This document shows positions 42,084 through 50,771 of a DNA stretch of 64,000 bases, in pieces. The notes below the pieces were generated by a model, which was not told where the DNA came from, did not search any database, and was given only the letters and a program-made list of their open reading frames with translations. Within the stretch, counting starts at the first letter, position 1. Each line of letters opens with the position of its first letter. The position numbers were made by a program, and so were the translations under genes. Source of the DNA: Kocuria rosea. GTDB taxonomy: Bacteria > Actinomycetota > Actinomycetes > Actinomycetales > Micrococcaceae. The stretch lies in assembly GCF_006094695.1 (NCBI RefSeq), contig NZ_CP035103.1:1736001-1800000 (forward strand). Direction: 5' to 3'.

Positions 42084-42656
42084 CTACGGCAGCCGGGACG
42101 GGCGCCGCAGCACGGCCGCGCCGGCCAGCTCCGGCTCGAGCGGGACCGGGCTGTGCAGCACGGCCGGTCCGCGGTGCAGGTCGCCGCTGGACAGCGGCCG
42201 GCAGCGCAGGCCCCCTCGCCCCCGCATGGCGGCGTGCGCGCCCGGAGCCAGGACCCGGTCCATCCACACGCAGGGGTGGGCCGGGCGCCCGCCCCGCAGC
42301 CGCACGAGGGCGCCCCGGGACTCCAGCGCGAACTCCTCGCCCAGCAGCGGGGCCAGGTGGGCGCCCCGGAGGACCACGTTGCGCCGGGTCAGGAGCGGGT
42401 CGAAGGGGTCCGTGCCCAGGTCCGCGGCCATAGCCTCGAGCGCCTCGACGGCGAGCAGGGTGACGGCGGCGTCCATGTGCGCGGCCTTGCCGAAGAACCG
42501 GTCGCCCACCACGCCCTTGCCGGCCACCAGCTCGACCCGCTCGGCGTCTGTGGTGGGGACCTCCGCCGCGCCGTCCCGGGCGCGGCCGAAGTAGGCGTGC
42601 GCCGGTGACACGAGCAGGTGCAGGACCTCCACGTCGTACCGATAGGTCGCCGTCAT
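42084..42656 (-). CDS. MOSC domain protein
   Basis: A 190-residue MOSC-domain protein, a fold shared with the C-terminal part of molybdenum cofactor sulfurase. VELVAGKGVVGDRFFGKAAHMDAAVTLLA is the MOSC core, and HPCVWMDRVLAPGAHAAMRGRGGLRCRPL holds the conserved cysteines used for sulfur handling. No other cofactor gene is nearby. GGAGGGG lies about 8 bases before ATG 42656; a GTG 9 bases further upstream is less likely. Confidence 0.82.
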   Translation of the reverse strand: MTATYRYDVEVLHLLVSPAHAYFGRARDGAAEVPTTDAERVELVAGKGVVGDRFFGKAAHMDAAVTLLAVEALEAMAADLGTDPFDPLLTRRNVVLRGAHLAPLLGEEFALESRGALVRLRGGRPAHPCVWMDRVLAPGAHAAMRGRGGLRCRPLSSGDLHRGPAVLHSPVPLEPELAGAAVLRRPSRLP

Positions 42657-42911
42657 GGCCCACACCCCTCCGTCGTCGCGGCCGCCGGTCCGGCGCCGCC
42701 TCGCTGTCGCCGGACCTCAGCATAGGCAGGGCGGGCGACACCGCGGGGCGCCGGGCCGCGCCGCCCGATCTTCCCTGCACCCGGGGAGCGCCCCGCGAGC
42801 CTGTCCCCTTTACGGATGCACACCTGGTGTCCGGGGGTGCGCGCGGGCAAGAATGGCAGCGACGGAGGACAGCCGAGGGGCACCGTGGTCCGGACGGGGG
42901 AGGGAGGTCGC

Positions 42912-43505
42912 GTGTCTGCCAGACGCTCCGCCGGGGGACGGTACCGGCTGGCCGGGCTGGCCGGGCCGGCCGGGTCGGCCGGGTCGGCCGTGGTCGTCCT
43001 CCTCGTGGTCCAGCTCCTCCTCCGGGGCGTGATCTCCGTGGCGCAGCTCGCGCTCGGAGCGGCGGCGCTCGTCGTCGTCGCGCTGGTGCTCGGCCAGCGG
43101 TTCCTCGTCCCCTGGCTGGCGCGCCGGTCCCCGAACCGGCCGCGCATCACCACGACCCGGGCGTGGACGTGCCCGATGCCCCCGGAGGAGGCCCTCGAGC
43201 GGATCCGCACGGCGTTCGAGGACCTCGGCCCGGCGGTCCGCTCCCAGGAGTGCTGCGTGGAGGTCTCGGTGGGCTCGGACGTCACCTTCCGCCGGCGCGG
43301 GACGGCCTCCGAGTTCGGGTGGCGGGCCCTGCCCCTGCGGGCCACCTTCCGGGTGGTCCCCCGCGGCGGTGGGTCCGAGGTCGCCGCCGACGTGCGGGAC
43401 GACCTCGGCTGGTACCCCGAGGCGCCCGGCAGGCTCGTGGAGGACGAGATCGACCGCCGCAGCGCCTCCCTGATCGAGCGGGCGATCTGCGCCACGGGAC
43501 GCTGA
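42912..43505 (+). CDS. Two-helix membrane protein with a C-terminal soluble domain
   Basis: A 197-residue protein from GTG 42912, with GGGAGGTCGC upstream. The N-terminus carries a low-complexity AG repeat (AGLAGPAGSAGSA) that leads into membrane helices (VVVLLVVQLLLRGVI and ALGAAALVVVALVLGQRFLV). The soluble part (about residues 80-197) has alternating strands (VEVSVGSDVTFRRRG, ATFRVVPRGGGSEV) and a final amphipathic helix. I do not recognise the fold. The 255 bases upstream, shared with the MOSC gene, carry no other gene. Confidence 0.65.
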   Translation: MSARRSAGGRYRLAGLAGPAGSAGSAVVVLLVVQLLLRGVISVAQLALGAAALVVVALVLGQRFLVPWLARRSPNRPRITTTRAWTCPMPPEEALERIRTAFEDLGPAVRSQECCVEVSVGSDVTFRRRGTASEFGWRALPLRATFRVVPRGGGSEVAADVRDDLGWYPEAPGRLVEDEIDRRSASLIERAICATGR

Positions 43506-43581
43506 CCGCCGCGCCCGGCGCGGCGCCGGCCGGTCCCGGGAGGTGTCCCGGGCGGGGCGGGGGCCGGAGGGACGGGAAGCC

Positions 43582-44679
43582 TCAGGCGGAGGTCAGGGAG
43601 GCGGCCAGGGCGTCGACGACGGCCCGGGTGATCTCGGCGGTGTCGGCGGTGCCGCCGATGTCACGGGTGAGGTGCCCGGCGGCGGTGGTGGCCTCGATCG
43701 CGGCCTCCACCCGGCGGGCCTCGGCGTGCAGACCGAAGTGGTCCAGCATCAGGGCGGCGCTGGCGATCGCCCCGATCGGGTTGCAGATGCCCTGGCCGGC
43801 GATGTCCGGGGCGGTGCCGTGGACGGGCTCGAACATCGAGGGGAACCGGCGCTCCGGGTCGAGGTTCGCACTGGCGGCCAGGCCGAGGCTGCCGGCCAGG
43901 GCGGAGCCGAGGTCGGAGAGGATGTCGGCGTTGAGGTTGGAGGCCACCACCACGGAGAGCTCCTCGGGGTGCAGGACGAACTTGGCGCTCATCGCGTCCA
44001 CCAGCACCGACTCCGTCTGCACGTCGGGGTAGTCGGCGGCGACGCGGGCGAAGACCTCGTCCCACAGCACCATGCCGTACTGCTGGGCGTTGGACTTCGT
44101 GACGCTGGAGACCTTCTGCACCGTGCGGGTGCGGGCGAGGTCGAAGGCGAAGCGGATGATGCGCTCGCAGCCCTTCTCCGTGAACAGGGAGGACTGGACG
44201 GCGACCTCGTTGCCGGGACCTCGGCCGGCGAGGTTCCGCCCGCCGAGCCCGGCGTACTCGCCCTCGCTGTTCTCCCGCACCACGACCCAGTCCAGTTCGG
44301 TGTCGTCGGCCTTGCGCAGCGGGGAGACCACGCCGGGGAGGAACTTGACGGGGCGGATGTTGGCCCACTGGTCGAAGTTCTGGGTGATGTTCAGCCGCAG
44401 CCCCCACAGGGACACGTGGTCGGGGACGTTCTCCCACCCCACGGCGCCGAAGTAGATGGCGTCGAAGTCCTGGAGGGTCTCCAGCCCGTCGGCCGGAATC
44501 ATCACCCCGTGCTGGGCGTAGTACGCACTGCCCCAGGGGAACTCGGTCCAGTCGAAGGAGAACGCCCCGTTCGACTGCTCGGCCACCGCGTCCAGGACCG
44601 TGCGGCCGGCGGCGACGACCTCCGGGCCCACGCCGTCGGCGGGGATCGAGGCGATCGTGAAGACCTGGTGCTCGGCCAT
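43582..44679 (-). CDS. ttuC: Tartrate dehydrogenase-like beta-decarboxylating dehydrogenase
   Basis: A 365-residue member of the isocitrate/isopropylmalate dehydrogenase family. IPADGVGPEVVAAGRTVLD opens the fold; WGLRLNITQNFDQWANIRPVKFLPG and VVVRENSEGEYAGLGGR bind the substrate; NLNADILSDLGSALAGSLGLAASANL and EPVHGTAPDIAGQGICNPIGAIASAALM complete the NAD site. The QWANIRP variant and lack of leucine-pathway neighbours favour TtuC (tartrate or malate) over LeuB. AAGGAGAG lies before the ATG. A LysR regulator lies just upstream on the same strand. Confidence 0.85.
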   Translation of the reverse strand: MAEHQVFTIASIPADGVGPEVVAAGRTVLDAVAEQSNGAFSFDWTEFPWGSAYYAQHGVMIPADGLETLQDFDAIYFGAVGWENVPDHVSLWGLRLNITQNFDQWANIRPVKFLPGVVSPLRKADDTELDWVVVRENSEGEYAGLGGRNLAGRGPGNEVAVQSSLFTEKGCERIIRFAFDLARTRTVQKVSSVTKSNAQQYGMVLWDEVFARVAADYPDVQTESVLVDAMSAKFVLHPEELSVVVASNLNADILSDLGSALAGSLGLAASANLDPERRFPSMFEPVHGTAPDIAGQGICNPIGAIASAALMLDHFGLHAEARRVEAAIEATTAAGHLTRDIGGTADTAEITRAVVDALAASLTSA

Positions 44680-44795
44680 GGGGTGCTCTCCTTCTCGGGT
44701 GCTCTGGTCGTGGTGTCCGCAGCGCAGTGCGGCACCGGGTTCCAGTAGAGCGCCCCGAGCACCGTGAGGTCCAAGACCGGAATCCCATCCCCCGG

Positions 44796-44810
44796 ATAGG
44801 AATCCCCTAT
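44796..44810. promoter_or_regulatory. LysR-type operator upstream of ttuC-like gene
   Basis: ATAGGAATCCCCTAT is a perfect 5-bp inverted repeat with a 5-base spacer and contains the T-N11-A pattern of LysR-type sites. It spans the 3' end of the LysR gene, about 117 bases upstream of the ttuC ATG. GGAATCCC occurs again 22 bases away, at 44779, as a direct repeat. Confidence 0.6.
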
Positions 44811-45802
44811 GACACGATCCGCGGCGCGTCCTGCGGCGCCGTCCCCTCCGGCCGGCCCGCCCTCTCGGCCCGGTCCGGCGCCGTTCCCTCCGGTGCCCGG
44901 GAGCAATCCGCGGCGTGCCGGGCCGCGTGCTCGGCGGCGACCGCCAGGAACGCTCGGGCGGCCGGGGTCAGGTGCGCCGGGCGGCTGAGCACGGCCACGT
45001 GCAGCACGGTGACCGGTTCGATCCGCAGCACCCGCAGCCCTGCGGCGCGCGCCAGCGGGGTCCAGGAGGAGGGCAGCACCGCGTGCCCGACCCCTGCCAG
45101 CACCAGCGGGAGGACCGAGGTGCGGTGGGCGACCTCGGCGGCGATCTCGACCGGCACCCCGCCGGCCAGGGCGTCGTCGACCAGCCGCCGCATCAGCGAG
45201 CCCTGCTGGGAGACGACCACCCGGTGCCCGGCCAGGTCCTCCCGGCGGATGGCGTGCCCGTCACCGAAGGTGTCCGCCTGCGGTGCCACGATCAGCACCA
45301 GGGGCTGCTGCTCCAGGTGCATCACCTCGACCTCGGCGGAGCGGAACGGGTGCTCCGAGCCCAGGACGCCGATCTCGGCGCGGCCGGTGCGCACCGCGTC
45401 GGCCACCTCCTCGGGGGTGAAGGCCGCGTCCACGCTGACCGTCACGGCCGGGTGGGCCCGCGCGTAGGCGGCGATCATCGACGTGAGCGGTTCGACGCCG
45501 GGGGAGGGCATGGCGACCACGTCCAGGCGGCCGCTGCGCACCCCGCGCAGGTCGTCGACGGCGGACCGGGCGGCCTCCAGGTCCCGGACCACCACCCGGG
45601 CCGGGCCCACCAGCTCCTCGCCGGCCTCGCTGAGCACCACCCGCCGCCCGATCCGGTGGAACAGCGGCACCCCCAGTTCCCGCTCGAGGCCCTTGATCGT
45701 CTGGGACAGGGAGGGCTGGGCGATGAGCAGCTGCTCCGCGGCGCGGGTGAAGCCGCCGTGGTCCACCACGGCCAGGAAGTACATGAGCTGCCGGACGTCC
45801 AT
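44807..45802 (-). CDS. LysR family transcriptional regulator
   Basis: A 331-residue LysR regulator. The N-terminal winged helix reads MDVRQLMYFLAVVDHGGFTRAAEQLLIAQPSLSQTIKGLERELGVPLFHRIGRRVVLSEAG. The effector domain runs from about residue 95 (LDVVAMPSPGVEPLTSMIAAYARAHP) to 300. The C-terminal tail is Glu/Arg-rich and unconserved in look. It probably controls the adjacent ttuC-like gene through the palindrome at the gene's end, and its own transcription from the 280-base gap upstream. The gene and its target share one strand rather than being divergent, less usual for LysR systems. Confidence 0.9.
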   Translation of the reverse strand: MDVRQLMYFLAVVDHGGFTRAAEQLLIAQPSLSQTIKGLERELGVPLFHRIGRRVVLSEAGEELVGPARVVVRDLEAARSAVDDLRGVRSGRLDVVAMPSPGVEPLTSMIAAYARAHPAVTVSVDAAFTPEEVADAVRTGRAEIGVLGSEHPFRSAEVEVMHLEQQPLVLIVAPQADTFGDGHAIRREDLAGHRVVVSQQGSLMRRLVDDALAGGVPVEIAAEVAHRTSVLPLVLAGVGHAVLPSSWTPLARAAGLRVLRIEPVTVLHVAVLSRPAHLTPAARAFLAVAAEHAARHAADCSRAPEGTAPDRAERAGRPEGTAPQDAPRIVS

Positions 45803-46052
45803 CGTCGTCTCCTCCTGCGTCCGTGCGGCGGGGGTGCGGGCCCCTCGGTCCTGCCCGTGGGTGCAGGAAACAACATGCCACAGAAGTGCGGCATCCCCCG
45901 TCCCGGAACGAGGGCGTCCCCGTGCGCGGCGCCCCTGCGGGCCGTGGGCGGATCGTGTCCCGCCCGGGTCCGGCGTCCTCCTGGGCCGGCGTGCGCCGCC
46001 ACGGACGCCCAGGAGCCGGAGTTCTCGCGGCCCCGGCGGTTTGCAATTGACT

Positions 46053-46074
46053 TAAGATTCGAACACGTATTCGA
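46053..46074 (+). promoter_or_regulatory. LexA (SOS) box and promoter of dnaE2
   Basis: A TAAGAT -10 (46053-46058) is followed at once by TCGAACACGTATTCGA (46059-46074), 11 of 12 fixed positions of the LexA site TCGAAC-N4-GTTCGA. The full palindrome is ATTCGAA (46057-46063) and TTCGAAT (46070-46076). LexA here would sit on the transcription start. The gene's GTG begins 8 bases after the box. Confidence 0.85.
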
Positions 46075-46082
46075 ATGGGGGC

Positions 46083-49000
46083 GTGAGCTTTCCGCACCTG
46101 CACGTCGCCACCGCCTTCAGCGCCCACTTCGGGGTCAGCCGACCTGCCGTCCTGGCGGCCGCCGCCGCGGCGGACGGCGCGGACGCGCTCGCCTGCACCG
46201 ACCGGGACGGGCTCTACGGCGCGATCAAGCACCTGGGCGCGTGCCGGGAGCACGGCATCGACCCGGTCCTGGGGGCCGACCTCGCCCTGCTGGACCCCGG
46301 CCGCGAGCGCGCCCTCGGCCGCGTGGTGGTCCTGGCGGCCGGCGGCACCGCCGGTGCGGGCTACGCCGCCCTGTGCCGGCTCGTCTCCACCGCCCACGCC
46401 GCAGCGGGCCCGCCCGGGGTGACCGCCGCCGAGATCGCGGCCGCCGCACACTCGCCCCGGCACGGGGAGCCGGTCCTGACCGTCCTGCTCGGGCCCTCCT
46501 CCGACGTCGGGCAGGAGCTCGCGGCCCGCCGCTACCGCACCGGGCGCGCCGCCCTGGCCCGGTGGCGGACCCTGCTCCCCGCACCGGCGCTCGCCGTGGA
46601 GGTGGTCTCGCACCTCGCCGCCCCCGGCACGGCGTGCAGCACCTCCCACGCGGCCCGGATGCTGCGCGCCGCCCTCGAGGCGGGGCTGACCCCCGTGCTG
46701 ACCAACGCGGTGCGCTACGCCACGCCCGCCGAGGCCGCCACCGCCGACGTCCTCGACGCCGCCCGCGCCCTCACCCCGCTCGAGACCCTCGGGGCGCGCG
46801 CCGGCCACGCCCCCGGCGGCAGGGCCACCGGGCGGACCGGGACGTCCCGACGGACGACGGCGCCGGAGCCGCTGCAGCCCAACGGCCAGGGCTGGCTCAA
46901 GTCCGCCCGGCAGATGCGCGCGCTCGCCGCGGAGATCGCCCGGGCCGCGGACCTCGGCGCGGCCGGGGCCGCGGCCCTGCTGGCGGGCACCCAGCGGGTG
47001 GCCGACCGGTGCCGGCTGGACCCGGTCGCCGACTGCGGCTGGGGGCGGCCGGTGGTGCCCGAGGCCTCCGTGCTGGGCCTGGACCGGCCGGCGCCCGCAG
47101 AGCTGAGGGCCCGGTGCGAGACGGGGCTGGGCCGCCGCTACCCGGGCCGCCGCATGACACGGGCCGTGCGGGACCGGCTGGAGCAGGAGCTGGGGGTGAT
47201 CGAGGACCTCGGCTTCGCCTCCTACTTCCTCACCGTGGCCGAGGTCTCCGCGATGATCGGGCAGATGGGGGTCCGCCACGCCGCCCGCGGCTCGGGGGTG
47301 TCCTCGCTCGTCAACTATCTGCTCGACGTCTCCCAGGTGGACCCGCTCGAGCACGAGCTGCTCTTCGAGCGCTTCCTCTCCAACGACCGCTCGACCCTCC
47401 CAGACATCGACATCGATGTCGAGTCGGCCGAGCGCCACCGCGTCTACCTGCGGATCTTCGAGCGCTTCGGCCCCGAACGGGTGAGCCTCATGAGCATGCA
47501 GAACGCCTACCGGGCCCGCGGTGCCGTCCGGGACGCCGGGCTGGCGCTCGGCATCGACCCCGAGACCGTGGACGGCGCGGCCAAGCAGCTGTGGCACCTG
47601 CCGGCCTCGGCGCTGCGGGAGACCATCGCCCGCCAGCCGGAGCTGCGGGACTTCGCCGAGCAGGTGGCCCAGGAGAAGCAGCTCGACCTCCTCGTGGACC
47701 TCACCGAGCGCCTGGACCGGCTGCCCCGACACATCTCCATGCACCCGTGCGGGGTGATCCTGGGGGACCTGAGCCTCCTGGACCGCACCCCGGTGCAGTC
47801 CAGTGGGACGGGGATGCCCATGAGCCAGTTCGACAAGCACGACATGGACCCCATGGGCATGCTCAAGCTCGACATCCTCGGCGTGCGGATGCAGTCGGCG
47901 CTCGCCCACGCCGTCGACGAGGTGGCCCGCACCCACCCGGACCGGCCCCGCCTGGACCTCGAGGCGATCCCCGTGGACGACGCGAGGACGTTCGAGCTCA
48001 TCCGCTCGACCCACACCCTGGGGTGCTTCCAGATCGAGTCCCCGGGCCAGCGCGAGCTCATCGGCAAGATGGCGCCCACGAGCTTCCGCGACCTCATCGT
48101 GGACATCTCCCTGTTCCGTCCCGGGCCGATGCACTCGGACATGGTGCGCCCCTACCTGGAGCACCGCCACGGCTGGTCCGCGCCCGTCTCGATCCACCCG
48201 TCCCTCGACCCGATCCTCGCCGAGACCCACGGCGTGACCGTCTTCCACGAGCAGGTCCTGCGCATCCTCGACACCTTCACCGGATGCGGTCTCGCCCGGG
48301 CCGACGAGCTGCGCCGCCGGCTGGGCTCCGAGCGCCAGCTCGAGGTGGAGGAGTTCTTCCGCGAGCGGGCCCGTGCGCGGGACTACCCCCTGGACGTGGT
48401 GGACAGGGTCTGGGAGACCCTGGCGGCGTTCGGCTCGTTCGGCTTCTGCAAGGCCCACGGCGCGGCGTTCGCGGTGCCCACCTACCAGTCCGCGTGGCTG
48501 AAGGCCCACCACCCGGAGGCGTTCCTCGCGGGGCTGTGGGAGCACGATCCCGGGATGTACCCCAAGCGCCTGCTCGTGGGGGAGGCGCGGCGGATGGGCA
48601 TCCCCGTCCTGCCCGTGGACGTCAACCGCTCCGACGAGCACTACCGGGTGGAACGGCTCGACGACGACCCCGCCCGCCTGGGCGTGCGCCTGGCCCTCAC
48701 CGGGATCCACGGGGTCTCCCGGGCAGAGGTCCGCCGGATCGTGGCGGGGCAGCCCTACGCCTCGCTCGCCGAGCTGCGGCAGCGGGCCCGTCCCTCGCGG
48801 CGCACCCTCGAGCGTCTCGCCGCCGTGGGGGCCTTCGACGGCCTGCTGCGCCGTTCCGGCGGTCCCGCGTCCCGCGCCGACCTGGTGCACGCCCTGCGGG
48901 CCCGGGCGGACAGCGGCCGGCCCGCCCGGCCGGCCGGGGAGGTCGAGGGGCAGCTGGCCCTTCCGCTCGGGGACCTCGAGCTGCGCGCCCTGCCCGCGGA

Positions 49001-49466
49001 GCGCCCCGAGCCCACCCTGGCGGAGAAGGTCCGCACCGAGCTGGACCTGCTCGCGGTGGACGTCTCGGCGCACCTGCTGGAGAGCTGGGCGCCCCTGCTC
49101 GGCGAGCTCGGGGTCACGCCCGCGGAGCGGCTGCTGGAGCTGCGCAACCGGTCCGAGGTGCTCGTGGCGGGGGTGCGGGTCTCGACCATGACCCCGCCCA
49201 TGCGCAGCGGCCGGCGGGTGGTCTTCGTCAGCCTCGACGACGGCACGGGCGCGGTGGACTGCGCCTTCTTCTCCGACGCCCAGACCCGCTCGGGGCAGCA
49301 CCTGTTCGGCACGCGGATGCTGCTGGTGCGGGGCCGGACGCGGCGCACCGGGCCCCGGGGGATCAGCATCAGCGCCGAGCAGGCCTGGGACCTCGCCGAC
49401 CCCGGAACCCCGGCCGCGGTGCGCGCCGCGGCCCCGCCTAGCCTGCGGGGAGCCGGGGCAGGATGA
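46083..49466 (+). CDS. dnaE2: Error-prone DNA polymerase III alpha subunit DnaE2
   Basis: SOS-induced C-family polymerase used for damage tolerance and mutagenesis with ImuA/ImuB. The 1127 residues begin with the PHP domain (SFPHLHVATAFSAHFGVSRP), then the palm with LPDIDIDVESAERH holding the catalytic aspartates, the DPLEHELLFERFL motif, AYRARGAVRDAG, and the tail with DNA-binding OB-fold (VAGVRVSTMTPPMRSGRRVVFVSLDDGTG). The GTG start has no strong ribosome site but follows the SOS box closely. No imuA/imuB genes are adjacent, so its partners lie elsewhere. The DUF6504 gene 6 kb upstream shares the regulation. Confidence 0.9.
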   Translation: MSFPHLHVATAFSAHFGVSRPAVLAAAAAADGADALACTDRDGLYGAIKHLGACREHGIDPVLGADLALLDPGRERALGRVVVLAAGGTAGAGYAALCRLVSTAHAAAGPPGVTAAEIAAAAHSPRHGEPVLTVLLGPSSDVGQELAARRYRTGRAALARWRTLLPAPALAVEVVSHLAAPGTACSTSHAARMLRAALEAGLTPVLTNAVRYATPAEAATADVLDAARALTPLETLGARAGHAPGGRATGRTGTSRRTTAPEPLQPNGQGWLKSARQMRALAAEIARAADLGAAGAAALLAGTQRVADRCRLDPVADCGWGRPVVPEASVLGLDRPAPAELRARCETGLGRRYPGRRMTRAVRDRLEQELGVIEDLGFASYFLTVAEVSAMIGQMGVRHAARGSGVSSLVNYLLDVSQVDPLEHELLFERFLSNDRSTLPDIDIDVESAERHRVYLRIFERFGPERVSLMSMQNAYRARGAVRDAGLALGIDPETVDGAAKQLWHLPASALRETIARQPELRDFAEQVAQEKQLDLLVDLTERLDRLPRHISMHPCGVILGDLSLLDRTPVQSSGTGMPMSQFDKHDMDPMGMLKLDILGVRMQSALAHAVDEVARTHPDRPRLDLEAIPVDDARTFELIRSTHTLGCFQIESPGQRELIGKMAPTSFRDLIVDISLFRPGPMHSDMVRPYLEHRHGWSAPVSIHPSLDPILAETHGVTVFHEQVLRILDTFTGCGLARADELRRRLGSERQLEVEEFFRERARARDYPLDVVDRVWETLAAFGSFGFCKAHGAAFAVPTYQSAWLKAHHPEAFLAGLWEHDPGMYPKRLLVGEARRMGIPVLPVDVNRSDEHYRVERLDDDPARLGVRLALTGIHGVSRAEVRRIVAGQPYASLAELRQRARPSRRTLERLAAVGAFDGLLRRSGGPASRADLVHALRARADSGRPARPAGEVEGQLALPLGDLELRALPAERPEPTLAEKVRTELDLLAVDVSAHLLESWAPLLGELGVTPAERLLELRNRSEVLVAGVRVSTMTPPMRSGRRVVFVSLDDGTGAVDCAFFSDAQTRSGQHLFGTRMLLVRGRTRRTGPRGISISAEQAWDLADPGTPAAVRAAAPPSLRGAGAG

Positions 49467-49651
49467 GCCGGGAGACCGTCCGGATCCAGGGGTTTCACTC
49501 TCGGTGAAGCCATTGGCCAGCGAACTGATTGCCAGTATGGTTACTAATAACAGCGGACGAGCTGCACCCCGCCTCCCCGGGCGGAGATCGTCCGCGGCGA
49601 GCCCCCCGTCCAGGGGAGCCCGTTGCCTCGCAGAATAGAGAAGGAGTTCTC

Positions 49652-50698
49652 ATGGCTACGTACGACGTGAACGCACTGCTGTCCGCCACCGCCTACGGGT
49701 CGGACGGCGACAAGATCGGCAAGGTCGAGCAGGTCTTCCTGGACGACAACACCGAAGAGGTCACCTTCGTGACCGTCAACACCGGTCTCTTCGGCACCAA
49801 GGAGAGCTTCGTCCCCGCCGACGGCGCCCAGCAGGACGGCGACCGCCTCGTCCTTCCCTACACCAAGGACGTCGTCAAGGACGCCCCGAACGTGGACGCG
49901 GACCAGCACCTCTCCCCGGCCGAGGAGGAGGAGATCTACCGCTACTACAAGATGAACTACTCCGGCACCGACGACCGCGACCGCACCGACCGTGACCGCA
50001 CCGCCGGCGTTGCCGGCACCGCCGGGACCGCCGGCGCCGCAGGTCTCGCCGACCGCGACGACCGCTACGCCGCGGACACCGACCGCAACGCCGTCCCGGC
50101 GACCGGCACTGCCGGCTACCCCGAGAACGACGGGTACGCCGACACCGACCGTGACCGTGACCGCACTGCCGGGATCACCGACGTCGACACCGACCGCGAC
50201 CGCACCGCGGGGGTCGCCGACGTCGACCGCGACCGCACCGCCGGGCTCACCGACCGTGACCGCACCGACAGTGTCGACAACGGCGTGGTCCGCCACGAGG
50301 AGCAGCTGCACGTCGGCAAGGAGCGCCAGGAGACCGGCCGCGCCCGTCTGCGCAAGTACGTGGTCACGGAGAACGAGTCCGTGGACGTGCCCCTCGAGCG
50401 CGAAGAGGTCCGTGTCGAGCGCACCCCGCTGAGCGGCACCGAGGCCACCGCCGGCACCATCGGCGAGGAGGACGTCGAGGTGACCCTCCACGAGGAGCGC
50501 CCCGTCGTCGCCAAGGAGACCGTGGGCGTCGAGAAGGTCGGCCTGGAGAAGGAGACCGTCCGCGACACCGAGCGCGTCGACGCCGAGGTCCGCAAGGAGC
50601 AGGTCGAGGTCGAGACCGACGCCGAGCGCGGCACCGGCCTGACCGACCGCAACCGCGGCACCGGCCTGACCGACGACGATCGCCGCGACCGCATCTGA
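49652..50698 (+). CDS. PRC-barrel and DUF2382 (YsnF/AvaK) stress protein
   Basis: A 348-residue cytoplasmic protein. Residues 5-95 form a PRC-barrel (GDKIGKVEQVFLDDNTEEVTFVTV). Residues 104-210 are a linker of Asp-Arg-Thr repeats (DRDRTAG units). Residues 213-322 are a DUF2382 domain (EEQLHVGKERQETGRARLRKYV, EEVRVERTPLSG). AAGGAG lies before the ATG. DUF2382 proteins occur with stress responses, but no function is fixed. The upstream region has an inverted repeat TTCAC-N5-GTGAA (49494-49508), a possible operator. The repeat linker is highly biased in base composition. Confidence 0.85.
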   Translation: MATYDVNALLSATAYGSDGDKIGKVEQVFLDDNTEEVTFVTVNTGLFGTKESFVPADGAQQDGDRLVLPYTKDVVKDAPNVDADQHLSPAEEEEIYRYYKMNYSGTDDRDRTDRDRTAGVAGTAGTAGAAGLADRDDRYAADTDRNAVPATGTAGYPENDGYADTDRDRDRTAGITDVDTDRDRTAGVADVDRDRTAGLTDRDRTDSVDNGVVRHEEQLHVGKERQETGRARLRKYVVTENESVDVPLEREEVRVERTPLSGTEATAGTIGEEDVEVTLHEERPVVAKETVGVEKVGLEKETVRDTERVDAEVRKEQVEVETDAERGTGLTDRNRGTGLTDDDRRDRI

Positions 50699-50716
50699 TC
50701 GCACCCGATCGACTCC

Positions 50717-50751
50717 GGGGCCCCCGTCACCGTTCTGGTGACGGGGGCCCC
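50717..50751. terminator. 15-bp perfect hairpin after DUF2382 gene
   Basis: GGGGCCCCCGTCACC (50717-50731) pairs with GGTGACGGGGGCCCC (50737-50751) around a 5-base loop, between two convergent genes. No T tract. Confidence 0.75.
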
Positions 50752-50771
50752 GTCGTCGTGCCGGACGCGGT

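Noticed and set aside
44915..49441. 1508-codon plus-strand frame crossing the LysR gene and dnaE2
   Set aside because: It runs through two genes in the wrong frame and gives low-complexity sequence; dnaE2 in frame 46083 has full catalytic motifs.
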